Source of the DNA: an uncultured Actinomycetes bacterium
Lineage (GTDB): Bacteria > Actinomycetota > Actinomycetes > Nanopelagicales > Nanopelagicaceae
Assembly (NCBI GenBank): GCA_903918325.1
Contig: CAIXDY010000003.1
Coordinates: 1 to 8,062 of the forward strand
Direction: 5' to 3'
Length of the DNA stretch: 8,062 bases
Shown: positions 1-7,080 of the stretch, piece after piece
Numbering within the stretch: position 1 is the first letter of the stretch
How the letters are laid out: the number at the start of each line of letters is the position of its first letter
Notes under the pieces: model-generated
Databases searched by the model: none
Told to the model about the DNA's origin: nothing
Seen by the model: only the letters and a program-made list of their open reading frames with translations
Program-made: the position numbers and the translations under genes

Positions 1-1527
1 AATCTTGCGGCAATTGCAAATATTTCCACTGTGCTTCGTTGGGTAGAAGAACTTCTTAATTTTTGGGCTGACGAACCTGCCGATGCGCTTAGCGCAGGAG
101 GTCTAGGTGTTCGCGACTTAAAAGTTCTCTCAACTCATTTAGGCGTGGATGAATCATGTACTGCTTTCATTACCGAATTGGCATATTTATCCTCTCTCAT
201 AAGTATTGATGCAGATGATCGAATAATGCCAAGCAATAAATTTGATATCTGGTTGATGCAAACTCCAGCCGATCGCTGGCAAGTTCTAGCCTCGCAGTGG
301 TTAATTACTTCACGCGTAAGCGGTTTAGTTGGAAGAGCTGATTCAAAAAATGTTGCAGCCCTTGGCCCCGAACTTGACCGCGTTAATGCCGCAAAAGTTC
401 GTGCGCTTACACTGGCAATTCTTAGTGAGAATCCAGGTACCGCACCAGATGCAGCATCATTTAATGAGGTTCTCACTTGGCGAGCGCCTGTGCGCCGCAA
501 TTCATCTCTGCAAGAAGAATTAGCGAGTTGGACGTTGCGCGAAGCTGAATGGCTCGGAATTACTGGCCAAGGTGCAATTTCTACTTATGGTGTTGAGTTT
601 CTCACTGGAAATGATTTATCACTAATAAATGCTGACTTGCCTAAGACCGTTGATCACATTTTGATTCAAAGCGATAACACTGCAATTGCACCTGGACCCC
701 TCGAACATGAAATTTCGCAACAGCTGGCAATCATGGCTGAAATTGAAAGTCGTGGCGGAGCAACGGTTTATCGTTTTAGTGAAGCAACAATTCGCCGTGC
801 ATTAGATCATGGTAAGACTGGCGATGAAATTAAAGCTTTTCTCACTAAAACTTCAAAGACACCCATGCCTCAACCATTGGAATATTTGATTGCAGATGTT
901 GCTAAGAAGCACGGAAAACTTCGGGTTGGAAATACAACGTCATTTGTACGCTGCGAAGACACGGCTTTAATCTCTCAGATTATGAATGACAAGCGTTTAG
1001 AAATTCTTGCGCTTCGCAGAATTGCACCAGAGGTTGTTATTTGCGATCACGATGCAACTGACACCATGCGAGTTCTGCGTGAAGCGGGTTACTTACCTGC
1101 CGGTGAATCTGCTTCCGGAATCATGCTGACTGGACCACGCGCTAATCGTGCATTAACTAAACCTCGCCCTCCGCGAGTTATTGGAGAAATTGAAGTTCCA
1201 ACTAATGAGAATTTAAATGCAGCTATTCGAGCAATTCGAACTGGTGAGAAGTCAACCCATAAACAAACACACTTAAGACAAGCTGCAAATGAGGCACTGG
1301 GTGCTTTGCCCCGTACCACTGCAAATGAAACGATGGATTTAGTTAATAAATATATTGTCGAAGAAAAATCACTTTCTATTGGTTATGCCGATAACAATGG
1401 CTCGGTCACGCATCGAATTATCGATCCAATCCGTGTAAGCGCTGGAGCCTTGATTGCTCGTGACCATGCAACGGGTGAAGTCCAATCCTTTAGAATTCCA
1501 CGCATCACCGGCGTTGCGCCACTATAG
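1..1527 (+). CDS. Helicase-associated (XPB/Ssl2 N-terminal-like) domain protein with WYL-like C-terminus, 5' truncated
   Basis: The reading frame is open from base 1. A GTG at 31 is possible, but nothing resembling a ribosome binding site precedes it and the family (for example M. tuberculosis Rv0862c, about 750 residues as I recall) is longer, so about 200-300 N-terminal residues probably lie outside the window. What is seen: helical sequence up to about nt 640, then a domain at about nt 646-1035 starting HILIQSDNTAIAPG, with a YRFSEATIRRAL segment and a final KLRVGN strand. This is the Helicase_C_3 type found at the N-terminus of bacterial XPB. The tail (about nt 1327-1524) has SIGYADNNGSVTHRIIDPIRV and then GEVQSFRIPRITGV, resembling a WYL ligand-binding domain. 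No Walker A or DEAD box is visible. Operon position two genes before XPB suggests a cytoplasmic partner or regulator of that helicase; biochemical role unknown. Confidence 0.85.
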   Translation, partial: NLAAIANISTVLRWVEELLNFWADEPADALSAGGLGVRDLKVLSTHLGVDESCTAFITELAYLSSLISIDADDRIMPSNKFDIWLMQTPADRWQVLASQWLITSRVSGLVGRADSKNVAALGPELDRVNAAKVRALTLAILSENPGTAPDAASFNEVLTWRAPVRRNSSLQEELASWTLREAEWLGITGQGAISTYGVEFLTGNDLSLINADLPKTVDHILIQSDNTAIAPGPLEHEISQQLAIMAEIESRGGATVYRFSEATIRRALDHGKTGDEIKAFLTKTSKTPMPQPLEYLIADVAKKHGKLRVGNTTSFVRCEDTALISQIMNDKRLEILALRRIAPEVVICDHDATDTMRVLREAGYLPAGESASGIMLTGPRANRALTKPRPPRVIGEIEVPTNENLNAAIRAIRTGEKSTHKQTHLRQAANEALGALPRTTANETMDLVNKYIVEEKSLSIGYADNNGSVTHRIIDPIRVSAGALIARDHATGEVQSFRIPRITGVAPL

Positions 1528-1529
1528 GA
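1526..1529 (+). promoter_or_regulatory. Shine-Dalgarno of the M20 peptidase, overlapping the upstream stop codon
   Basis: AGGA lies 7 bases before the ATG at 1537 and shares bases with the TAG stop (1525-1527) of the preceding gene. This supports the ATG start and suggests translational coupling in one transcript. Confidence 0.6.
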
Positions 1530-1536
1530 TTAGCTC

Positions 1537-2598
1537 ATGTTGGCCGCCCTTGAAGCTCTTGTGAAGTTGGAATCTCCGACTGAAGATTTAGAGGCTTGCC
1601 ACGAAGTTATTCGTTTAGCCAGCGATATTGCAACGCGCGTTCTGGGAACACCTGCAGAAATTCGTGATGTGAATGGTCGCCCAGTTTTTTGGTGGGGTGC
1701 AAATAATCCAGAGATTGTTGTACTTGCACATCTAGATACCGTTTGGCCAAAGGGCTCCTTCATTCCATTATGGAAAGTTGATGGCACAAAAGTTTCAGGT
1801 CCAGGAATTTTTGATATGAAAGCCGGTTTCATTCAAGCACTCTACGCAATGAAGGGGCTCACTGGTTCAGTTGCCCTTGTAGCGACAACTGATGAAGAAA
1901 CTGGAAGTGCAACAAGTAAAGATTTTATTAAACAGATTTCATCAACGGCTAAAGCCGTTTTGGTTTTAGAAGCAACCCTGAATGGAATGGTTAAGACGGG
2001 TCGCAAAGGTACAGCCATGTATCAAGTCAAAATTCATGGAAAAGCTTCACATGCCGGGCTTGAACCTGAAAAAGGCATTAACTCTTCAGTTGAAATTGCT
2101 CATGCAATTCTGGCAATCGCTGCATTAGAAAATAAAGAGCATGGAACAACGGTTGTTCCAACAACTCTGCGTGCAGGAAATACAACTAATACCGTGCCTG
2201 ATTTAGCTGTGGTAGATATCGATATTCGTTCATATTCAATGGATGATTTAAAACGTGTCGATGCTGCAATTAGAAATCTCAAAGCGGTTAACCCAGGTGC
2301 TCGATACGAAATAACTGGTGGATTTAATCGCCCACCCCTAGAAACTTCATCAACGATGGCTTTGTACGAACGCGCTGAAAAAGTCGCAAAAGAACTTGGT
2401 ATGCCACCACTTGGTCATGCCTCAGTGGGTGGTGCAAGTGATGGAAACTTCGCTGCAGCTGCTGGCGCACAAGTTCTGGATGGTTTAGGTGCAATTGGAG
2501 ATGGTGCCCACGCCGCGCATGAATGGGTAGACGTCAGTACCCTTGAAGATCGCAGCCGTTTACTACACGCATTAATTAAGGATTTATTAGATGACTGA
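1537..2598 (+). CDS. M20-family zinc metallopeptidase (glutamate carboxypeptidase-like)
   Basis: A 353-residue cytoplasmic enzyme with no signal peptide, of typical length for M20 peptidases. The di-zinc site can be read off by comparison with carboxypeptidase G2: H65 and D67 in AHLDTVWP, bridging D93 in GPGIFDMKAG, catalytic E120 and ligand E121 in TDEETGS, E145 in VLEAT, and H325 in GAHAAHEWV. The inserted dimerisation lid is present, with SHAGLEPEKGIN (H172). These residues support hydrolysis of an amide bond next to a carboxylated residue, as in glutamate carboxypeptidases, aminoacylases or dipeptidases; the exact substrate cannot be told from sequence. The gene starts 9 bases after the previous stop and overlaps XPB by 8 bases, so it is co-transcribed with the repair genes. 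It has no obvious DNA-repair role and may be an inserted metabolic gene. Confidence 0.93.
   Translation: MLAALEALVKLESPTEDLEACHEVIRLASDIATRVLGTPAEIRDVNGRPVFWWGANNPEIVVLAHLDTVWPKGSFIPLWKVDGTKVSGPGIFDMKAGFIQALYAMKGLTGSVALVATTDEETGSATSKDFIKQISSTAKAVLVLEATLNGMVKTGRKGTAMYQVKIHGKASHAGLEPEKGINSSVEIAHAILAIAALENKEHGTTVVPTTLRAGNTTNTVPDLAVVDIDIRSYSMDDLKRVDAAIRNLKAVNPGARYEITGGFNRPPLETSSTMALYERAEKVAKELGMPPLGHASVGGASDGNFAAAAGAQVLDGLGAIGDGAHAAHEWVDVSTLEDRSRLLHALIKDLLDD
2578..2582 (+). promoter_or_regulatory. Shine-Dalgarno of XPB inside the end of the peptidase gene
   Basis: AAGGA lies 8 bases before the ATG at 2591, within the last codons of the M20 gene. It fixes the XPB start and supports coupled translation through the 8-base overlap. 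Confidence 0.6.
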
Positions 2599-4240
2599 TG
2601 GCCCGTTAATCGTCCAAAGCGATAAAACGCTGCTGTTAGATATCGATCATCCTTTATCAACTGAATGTCGACGTGCAATCGCACCTTTTGCTGAACTAGA
2701 ACGCTCCCCCGAACATATCCATACATATCGGCTAACACCCCTTGGACTTTGGAATGCTCGTGCAGCAGGCCATGATGCCGAACAAGTAATCGACACATTA
2801 ATTAAGTACTCGCGTTATGCGGTTCCACACTCAATTTTAATTGACGTTGCCGAAACAATGTCGCGTTACGGTCGACTTCGACTTGAAATGGATCCCGTTC
2901 ATGGATTGATTTTAATTACTACTGATTCAGCGGTATTAGAAGAAGTTATCCGTGCAAAAAAGATTCAACCACTTCTGGGTGCACGAATTGATAAAGAGAC
3001 TATTGCGGTATTGCCGAGCCAACGTGGGCAGATAAAACAATCGCTTTTGCGTTTAGGTTGGCCCGCCGAAGATTTTGCCGGTTATGTTGATGGACAAGCC
3101 CATGAAATTGCATTGAAGCAAGATGGCTGGAAGATTCGTCCCTATCAAGAACTAGCAGCTGAAGGTTTTTGGCATGGTGGTTCCGGTGTTGTAGTACTTC
3201 CTTGTGGTGCAGGAAAAACAATTGTGGGTGCTGCGGCTATGGCACATGCAAAAGCCACAACGCTTATCTTGGTAACCAATACGGTTGCAGCACGTCAATG
3301 GCGGGAAGAATTACTTAAGCGCACTTCTTTAAATGAAGATGAGATTGGTGAATATTCCGGTGCAAAAAAAGAGATTCGCCCAGTAACTATTGCAACGTAT
3401 CAAGTCATGACCAAAAAGAAGAATGGCGTGTATTCCCACCTAGATCTCTTTGATTCATACGACTGGGGCTTAATTATTTATGATGAGGTACACCTGCTGC
3501 CTGCGCCAATTTTCCGCTTTACTGCAGACATCCAATCTCGACGCCGTTTGGGTCTTACCGCAACGCTAGTTCGTGAAGATGGAATGGAAGGTGAAGTCTT
3601 TTCACTGATCGGGCCAAAGCGCTTTGATGTTCCTTGGAAAGAGATTGAATCTCAAGGGTATATCGCCCCTGCAGAATGTATTGAGGTGCGCGTAAACCTG
3701 ACTGAAAATGAACGTCTTACTTATGCAACTGCCGAAGTCGAAAACCGATATCGCTACTGTGCAACTACGCGCACAAAGCGTGATGTAGTTGAAGCGCTAG
3801 TTAAAAAACACCAAGGTGAACAGATTCTGGTTATTGGTCAATACATTGACCAACTTGATGAACTTTCAGAAGTTCTGGGAGTACCTGTTATCAAAGGTGA
3901 AACTCCGGTCAAAGAGCGCGAAATTTTATTTAATAAATTTAGATCGGGTGAATTAACCACTTTAGTTGTATCTAAAGTTGCTAACTTTTCTATCGATTTA
4001 CCCGATGCAACTATCGCGATTCAAGTAAGTGGTGCATTTGGGAGCCGCCAAGAAGAAGCCCAAAGACTTGGAAGAATCCTGCGTCCAAAATCTGATGGGC
4101 GAACTGCGAAGTTTTATTCAGTTATTTCACGCGACACTATCGACCAAGATTTTGCTCAGAATCGTCAGCGCTTTTTAGCTGAGCAGGGTTACTCTTACAA
4201 AATTATTGATGCTGACGATGTTTTTCAAGGGAAGATCTAA
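2591..4240 (+). CDS. xpb: DNA repair helicase XPB (SF2, 3'-5')
   Basis: A 549-residue superfamily 2 helicase, close to the length of mycobacterial XPB (Ercc3). Residues 1-125 form the Helicase_C_3 type N-terminal domain (PLIVQSDKT ... GRLRLEM). About 130-175 resembles the damage-recognition region. The motor follows: RPYQ at 183-186 (Q-like motif), Walker A GAGKT (206-210), motif Ia LVTNTVAARQW, DEVH box (298-301), motif III GLTAT (321-325), the XPB-diagnostic RED triplet (328-330), a thumb-like helical insert (about 370-400), motif V (SKVANFSIDLPDA) and motif VI QRLGRILRP (491-499). All catalytic residues are intact, so it should be an active ATP-dependent DNA-unwinding enzyme. Bacterial XPB is linked to DNA repair by homology, with its cellular role less settled than that of UvrD or Mfd. 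It is the last gene of the operon and its 3' end overlaps the opposing glutaredoxin gene by 38 bases. Confidence 0.97.
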   Translation: MTDGPLIVQSDKTLLLDIDHPLSTECRRAIAPFAELERSPEHIHTYRLTPLGLWNARAAGHDAEQVIDTLIKYSRYAVPHSILIDVAETMSRYGRLRLEMDPVHGLILITTDSAVLEEVIRAKKIQPLLGARIDKETIAVLPSQRGQIKQSLLRLGWPAEDFAGYVDGQAHEIALKQDGWKIRPYQELAAEGFWHGGSGVVVLPCGAGKTIVGAAAMAHAKATTLILVTNTVAARQWREELLKRTSLNEDEIGEYSGAKKEIRPVTIATYQVMTKKKNGVYSHLDLFDSYDWGLIIYDEVHLLPAPIFRFTADIQSRRRLGLTATLVREDGMEGEVFSLIGPKRFDVPWKEIESQGYIAPAECIEVRVNLTENERLTYATAEVENRYRYCATTRTKRDVVEALVKKHQGEQILVIGQYIDQLDELSEVLGVPVIKGETPVKEREILFNKFRSGELTTLVVSKVANFSIDLPDATIAIQVSGAFGSRQEEAQRLGRILRPKSDGRTAKFYSVISRDTIDQDFAQNRQRFLAEQGYSYKIIDADDVFQGKI

Positions 4241-4454
4241 AACGTTCCGGATCTACTTTAAAGAAATCATGATGCACTCCGTCAATATGAATCACAGGAA
4301 CTTGTTCACCATAAAGTTTTTCTAGTTCTAAATCTCCATCGATATAAATTTTATTAATCTCATAATTTAATTCTTTTTGCATCGATTCCAATAATTCAGT
4401 AGCCACTTCGCACAAATGACAGCCATGTCGGCTAAATACAGTTATCACTGTCAT
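4203..4454 (-). CDS. Glutaredoxin-like thiol-disulfide protein (DUF836 type)
   Basis: An 83-residue protein with a thioredoxin-fold signature: an N-terminal TVITVFSRHGCHLC strand-loop with a CxxC redox pair (C12, C15), the helix EVATELLESM, a strand with IYIDGD, and the cis-proline motif VPVIHIDG (P53). This matches the short glutaredoxin-like family of Actinobacteria (PF05768). The likely role is cytoplasmic dithiol exchange; the reductant (mycothiol or thioredoxin reductase) is not shown by the sequence. The ATG at 4454 has a strong Shine-Dalgarno (AGAGGT) 6 bases upstream. The last 12 codons and the stop lie antisense over the end of XPB. It is transcribed divergently from the metallopeptidase gene and is not part of the XPB operon. 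Confidence 0.9.
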   Translation of the reverse strand: MTVITVFSRHGCHLCEVATELLESMQKELNYEINKIYIDGDLELEKLYGEQVPVIHIDGVHHDFFKVDPERFRSSLEKHRQHQ

Positions 4455-4460
4455 GAACGC

Positions 4461-4466
4461 ACCTCT
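4461..4466 (-). promoter_or_regulatory. Strong Shine-Dalgarno of the glutaredoxin-like gene
   Basis: The - strand reads AGAGGT, ending 6 bases before the ATG. It decides the start at 4454 and contrasts with the absence of any such site before the divergent gene at 4548. Confidence 0.7.
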
Positions 4467-4535
4467 TTCCTGTCAATTTGCTTAGAGAACCCCTATTTTT
4501 AAGCACGCGGCTATGAAGCAATCATCTCACCTTGA

Positions 4536-4541
4536 TAGTGT
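4536..4541 (+). promoter_or_regulatory. Candidate -10 element for a leaderless transcript of the metallopeptidase gene
   Basis: TAGTGT fits the actinobacterial TANNNT -10 pattern and ends 6 bases before the ATG at 4548, which would put the transcription start at or within a base or so of the A of the start codon. No Shine-Dalgarno-like purine run precedes this ATG, and an in-frame TAG at 4536-4538 rules out a longer N-terminus. I see no clear -35. This is an inference from spacing only. Confidence 0.35.
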
Positions 4542-4547
4542 GCGCCA

Positions 4548-6926
4548 ATGCGGAGATTCCCCACGAGCAAGCTTCGGGCTAGCGCAGTTGTTGTAGCCCT
4601 GCTTGCATCGATTCTGAGTGCGCCATCGGCCCAAGCTCTGTTCAGAGTTGCACCAGCAACACAGTGGGGCAATATTTACGCCGGTACTTCAACTGATACG
4701 AAACCGCAACAACGGCCAAAAACTGCAAACATCCAAGCTAAATCTAAATTCATTGTTAACTACAACAACTTTCCAGATTGGGCGAAAAAAGAAGTTCAAG
4801 CCGCCATTGATGTGTGGTCAGCAAACTTTTCATCGACCGTACCAATTAATGTGGATGCTTCATGGGGCCGCTCTTCGTCATGGGGAGTCTTAGGAAGTGC
4901 TCGACCAACTAACTTTTACTCAAGTTTTGCTGGTGCCCCAGATCCATCACTGTGGTACCCATCGGCTTTAGCTAATGCGCTTGCTGGTAAAGATTTAGAT
5001 AAAAACAATCCTGAAATTATTATTCAAGTAAGTTCGAATGCCGCATGGAATACACGTGGTGATGGTGCCCCAAGTAATAGTGAATACGATTTAGAATCGG
5101 TTTTTCTCCATGAAATTGCCCACGGTTTGGGTTTCTTATCTAACGATTCATATGACACACGTTCTGGAATTGCTAGCTTGGACCAACCAACACCTTACGA
5201 TGCATACGCGCAAACTTCTGATGGTCGCCGTTTAGCTGATTTACCAACACCATCACTTGAACTTGGCCAAGCACTTACTTCTTCACTTGTGTGGGCTGGA
5301 CCTTTAGGTACCGCGGCTAACAGTGGAGTAAAACCAAAACTGTATACACCTTCGTCATATCAACCTGGATCATCAACTAGCCACTTAGATGAATCAACTT
5401 TTTCTAAAACTGGTTTGAACTCTGTTATGACACCCAATTTAGATCCCGGTGAGATTTTTAAAGAGCCTGGACCTTTGTTGCTCGGCATGATGGATGACAT
5501 GCGCAATAAGCCACCAGCTGGCGTTGCATCTGGTCTGCCACAATCGCCTCGAAATGTTCAAGCTTTCATCGCTGATTCAGCTGCACTTATTACTTTTGAT
5601 CCACCTGTAAATATACGAACCGCTCAAATCACTGAGTACATCGTTAAGAATCTAAAAACGGGAGTAGAAAAGAAGGCGCTTTCTAGTCCAGTAGTTGTTC
5701 CTGGTTTAAAGAATGGAACTACATATACATTTTCAGTTGTTGCGAAAAACTCATTAGGTCTCTCAGAGGCGGCGGTAAGCAAGGCAGTTATTCCGCAAAC
5801 TGGTTGGAAGAGCAGTGTTCTTGATTCAACTGCCGATGGAACTTCTGTCAGCAGTACTACTTTTGATGGACAACCCGCCGTTGCCTACACCGATACAAAA
5901 TCTGGTGACTTAAAGCTAGCTACATACGATGGCAAAGTATGGAAAAAAGTAACGGTCGATGGCGCGGGTGGTAGTAATGGTCGTACTGCCAATCAAATAG
6001 CTGGTCCAGTCTCAATGTGCGTCAATGGAAGTGGAACAAAACAAACGCTGCATCTTTTTTACGGCGATACAACCGATAAAGATTTACGCTATGCCGCCTA
6101 TAACGGAAGTACTTTCACTTTTGATGTAGTTGATGGAAATGGTCCTTCAGTCAATGACTACGCCGATCCTATTCGGGTACGTACTTCCAGCGATGTGAGT
6201 GTTTCAAATGCTTGCGTTGCAACCGCGACTGGCGTTCAAGTTTTCTATCGTGATGAGAGCCAAGGTGTATTACTTGGTGCAGTCAAAACTAAATCAGCTC
6301 CATGGGTTTATGAAATGATTGACGGAGATCGAAAGACCGAAGGCCGTACCACCGGCGATGTTGGTTTCCACTTACAAGCTATCTTTGATGGAACTAAAAC
6401 TGTAATCGCATACGACTCTGTAGTGACTCAAAATCAGAATAAGGACATTACATCTGGTGCGATTCGAATTGCTACACGTACAGGAAGTGATGCAAATACT
6501 TGGAGCTATCAAACGCTAGATGTCTCCACTGATAGCGCGTCAGTTTTTGGTTACGACGTCGCGCTTTCTAAAGTTGGCAGTGATACTCAAATCGTGTGGC
6601 TTTCAAGTTCGGCCGCGTCATTCCCAAAGCCTGATCAAATCCGCTGGGCGATGCTCAGCAAGCCTTTAGATATTTCAAATATCACTACAGAAAACTATGG
6701 AACACCTGGTGCATATCTAGCCACTGATGGAAAAACTATTCTCTTTAACTGTCAGGATCGTTTGTGTGCACTGGATACAAGTAAGAAATCCCTTGGCCAA
6801 GCTGCAATACGTTTAATCAGAAGCACCCAAGGCTCTGAACCAACTCAGAGCACCTGGGTGACTGTTAATAAAGTTAAGTATGTGCTTGCCACGGTTAATG
6901 GAAAGCTGGCACTGCTAAAACCGTAA
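4548..6926 (+). CDS. Secreted zinc metallopeptidase with FN3 and C-terminal beta-propeller-like repeats
   Basis: A 792-residue exported protein. Residues 1-30 form a Sec signal peptide: basic n-region MRRFPTSKLR, hydrophobic VVVALLASIL, and likely cleavage after SAQA. The protease domain spans about 65-320. It has HEIAHGLGF (zinc ligands H188 and H192, catalytic E189), a SHLDEST segment (H279), a Met-turn-like NSVMTPNLDPGE (M294) and GPLLLGMMDDM. This order matches a bacterial secreted family related to metzincins in which the third histidine comes after a long insertion, as in leishmanolysin. A fibronectin type III domain follows (about 330-416, ending GLKNGTTYTFSVVAKNSLGLSEA). Residues 421-792 hold repeats built around a Y-D/G-D ... 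L ... W/F ... V-D-G pattern, probably a beta-propeller that binds a ligand or surface. It probably acts outside the cell or on its surface in protein or peptide degradation; the substrate is unknown. No sortase motif or C-terminal membrane anchor is visible. Confidence 0.88.
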   Translation: MRRFPTSKLRASAVVVALLASILSAPSAQALFRVAPATQWGNIYAGTSTDTKPQQRPKTANIQAKSKFIVNYNNFPDWAKKEVQAAIDVWSANFSSTVPINVDASWGRSSSWGVLGSARPTNFYSSFAGAPDPSLWYPSALANALAGKDLDKNNPEIIIQVSSNAAWNTRGDGAPSNSEYDLESVFLHEIAHGLGFLSNDSYDTRSGIASLDQPTPYDAYAQTSDGRRLADLPTPSLELGQALTSSLVWAGPLGTAANSGVKPKLYTPSSYQPGSSTSHLDESTFSKTGLNSVMTPNLDPGEIFKEPGPLLLGMMDDMRNKPPAGVASGLPQSPRNVQAFIADSAALITFDPPVNIRTAQITEYIVKNLKTGVEKKALSSPVVVPGLKNGTTYTFSVVAKNSLGLSEAAVSKAVIPQTGWKSSVLDSTADGTSVSSTTFDGQPAVAYTDTKSGDLKLATYDGKVWKKVTVDGAGGSNGRTANQIAGPVSMCVNGSGTKQTLHLFYGDTTDKDLRYAAYNGSTFTFDVVDGNGPSVNDYADPIRVRTSSDVSVSNACVATATGVQVFYRDESQGVLLGAVKTKSAPWVYEMIDGDRKTEGRTTGDVGFHLQAIFDGTKTVIAYDSVVTQNQNKDITSGAIRIATRTGSDANTWSYQTLDVSTDSASVFGYDVALSKVGSDTQIVWLSSSAASFPKPDQIRWAMLSKPLDISNITTENYGTPGAYLATDGKTILFNCQDRLCALDTSKKSLGQAAIRLIRSTQGSEPTQSTWVTVNKVKYVLATVNGKLALLKP

Positions 6927-6929
6927 TTA

Positions 6930-7028
6930 CTATTTAGCGTTACGGCGCTGAATGCGAGTCTTCTTGAGAAGTTTTTTATGCTTCTTCTTCGCCATGCGCT
7001 TGCGTCGCTTTTTAATTACGGAACCCAT
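6930..7028 (-). CDS. Small ribosomal subunit protein bS22 (AURKAIP1/COX24 family)
   Basis: A 32-residue, extremely basic protein starting MGSVIKKRRKRMAKKKHKK and ending with RIQRRNAK. The first 12 residues match my memory of the mycobacterial 30S protein bS22, found in M. smegmatis ribosome structures near the decoding region. More than half of the residues are Lys or Arg, as expected for a peptide buried in rRNA. The ATG at 7028 is chosen because the conserved MGSVIKKRRKRM block begins there; a modest GAGAG Shine-Dalgarno lies 8 bases upstream. The gene lies 52 bases after the stop of the upstream - strand gene and ends 3 bases from the end of the convergent metallopeptidase gene. It is easily missed by gene callers because of its size. 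The family is a marker of Actinobacteria. Confidence 0.93.
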   Translation of the reverse strand: MGSVIKKRRKRMAKKKHKKLLKKTRIQRRNAK

Positions 7029-7036
7029 ATGTCACG

Positions 7037-7041
7037 CTCTC
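7037..7041 (-). promoter_or_regulatory. Probable Shine-Dalgarno of bS22
   Basis: The - strand reads GAGAG, 8 bases before the ATG at 7028. It is weaker than the site before the glutaredoxin-like gene but correctly placed. Confidence 0.4.
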
Positions 7042-7080
7042 ATTTCTAGAATCGTTAATGCTTAGGGCGTTAGGTTACCT

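Noticed and set aside
31..33. GTG as the true start of the first gene
   Set aside because: The frame is open to base 1, there is no Shine-Dalgarno before it, and family members are considerably longer at the N-terminus.
1089..1319. A - strand open frame opposite the first gene, and similar ones at 135-500, 1530-1832, 2100-2282, 2415-2798 and 3000-3221
   Set aside because: All are antisense shadows of genes with strong family signatures; none has a motif of its own.
4233..4254. AGATC ... GATCT inverted repeat after the XPB stop as a terminator
   Set aside because: The stem is only 5 base pairs with a 12-base loop and no T-run, and it lies inside the glutaredoxin-like gene.
1..4454. Helicase + WYL-like protein + peptidase + redox protein as an anti-phage defence island
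   Set aside because: The helicase and its partner are a widespread, conserved actinobacterial pair with housekeeping repair character. There are no nuclease, toxin or mobile-element genes nearby, and the glutaredoxin-like gene is on the other strand.
4618..4893. A 91-codon + strand open frame inside the secreted peptidase gene
   Set aside because: It lies wholly within the signal-peptide and protease-coding region in another frame, with low-complexity basic sequence and no recognisable domain.
7072..7080. AGGTTACCT near-palindrome upstream of bS22 as an operator
   Set aside because: A single 4-bp-arm palindrome beside a stop codon is expected by chance, and no second copy was seen.
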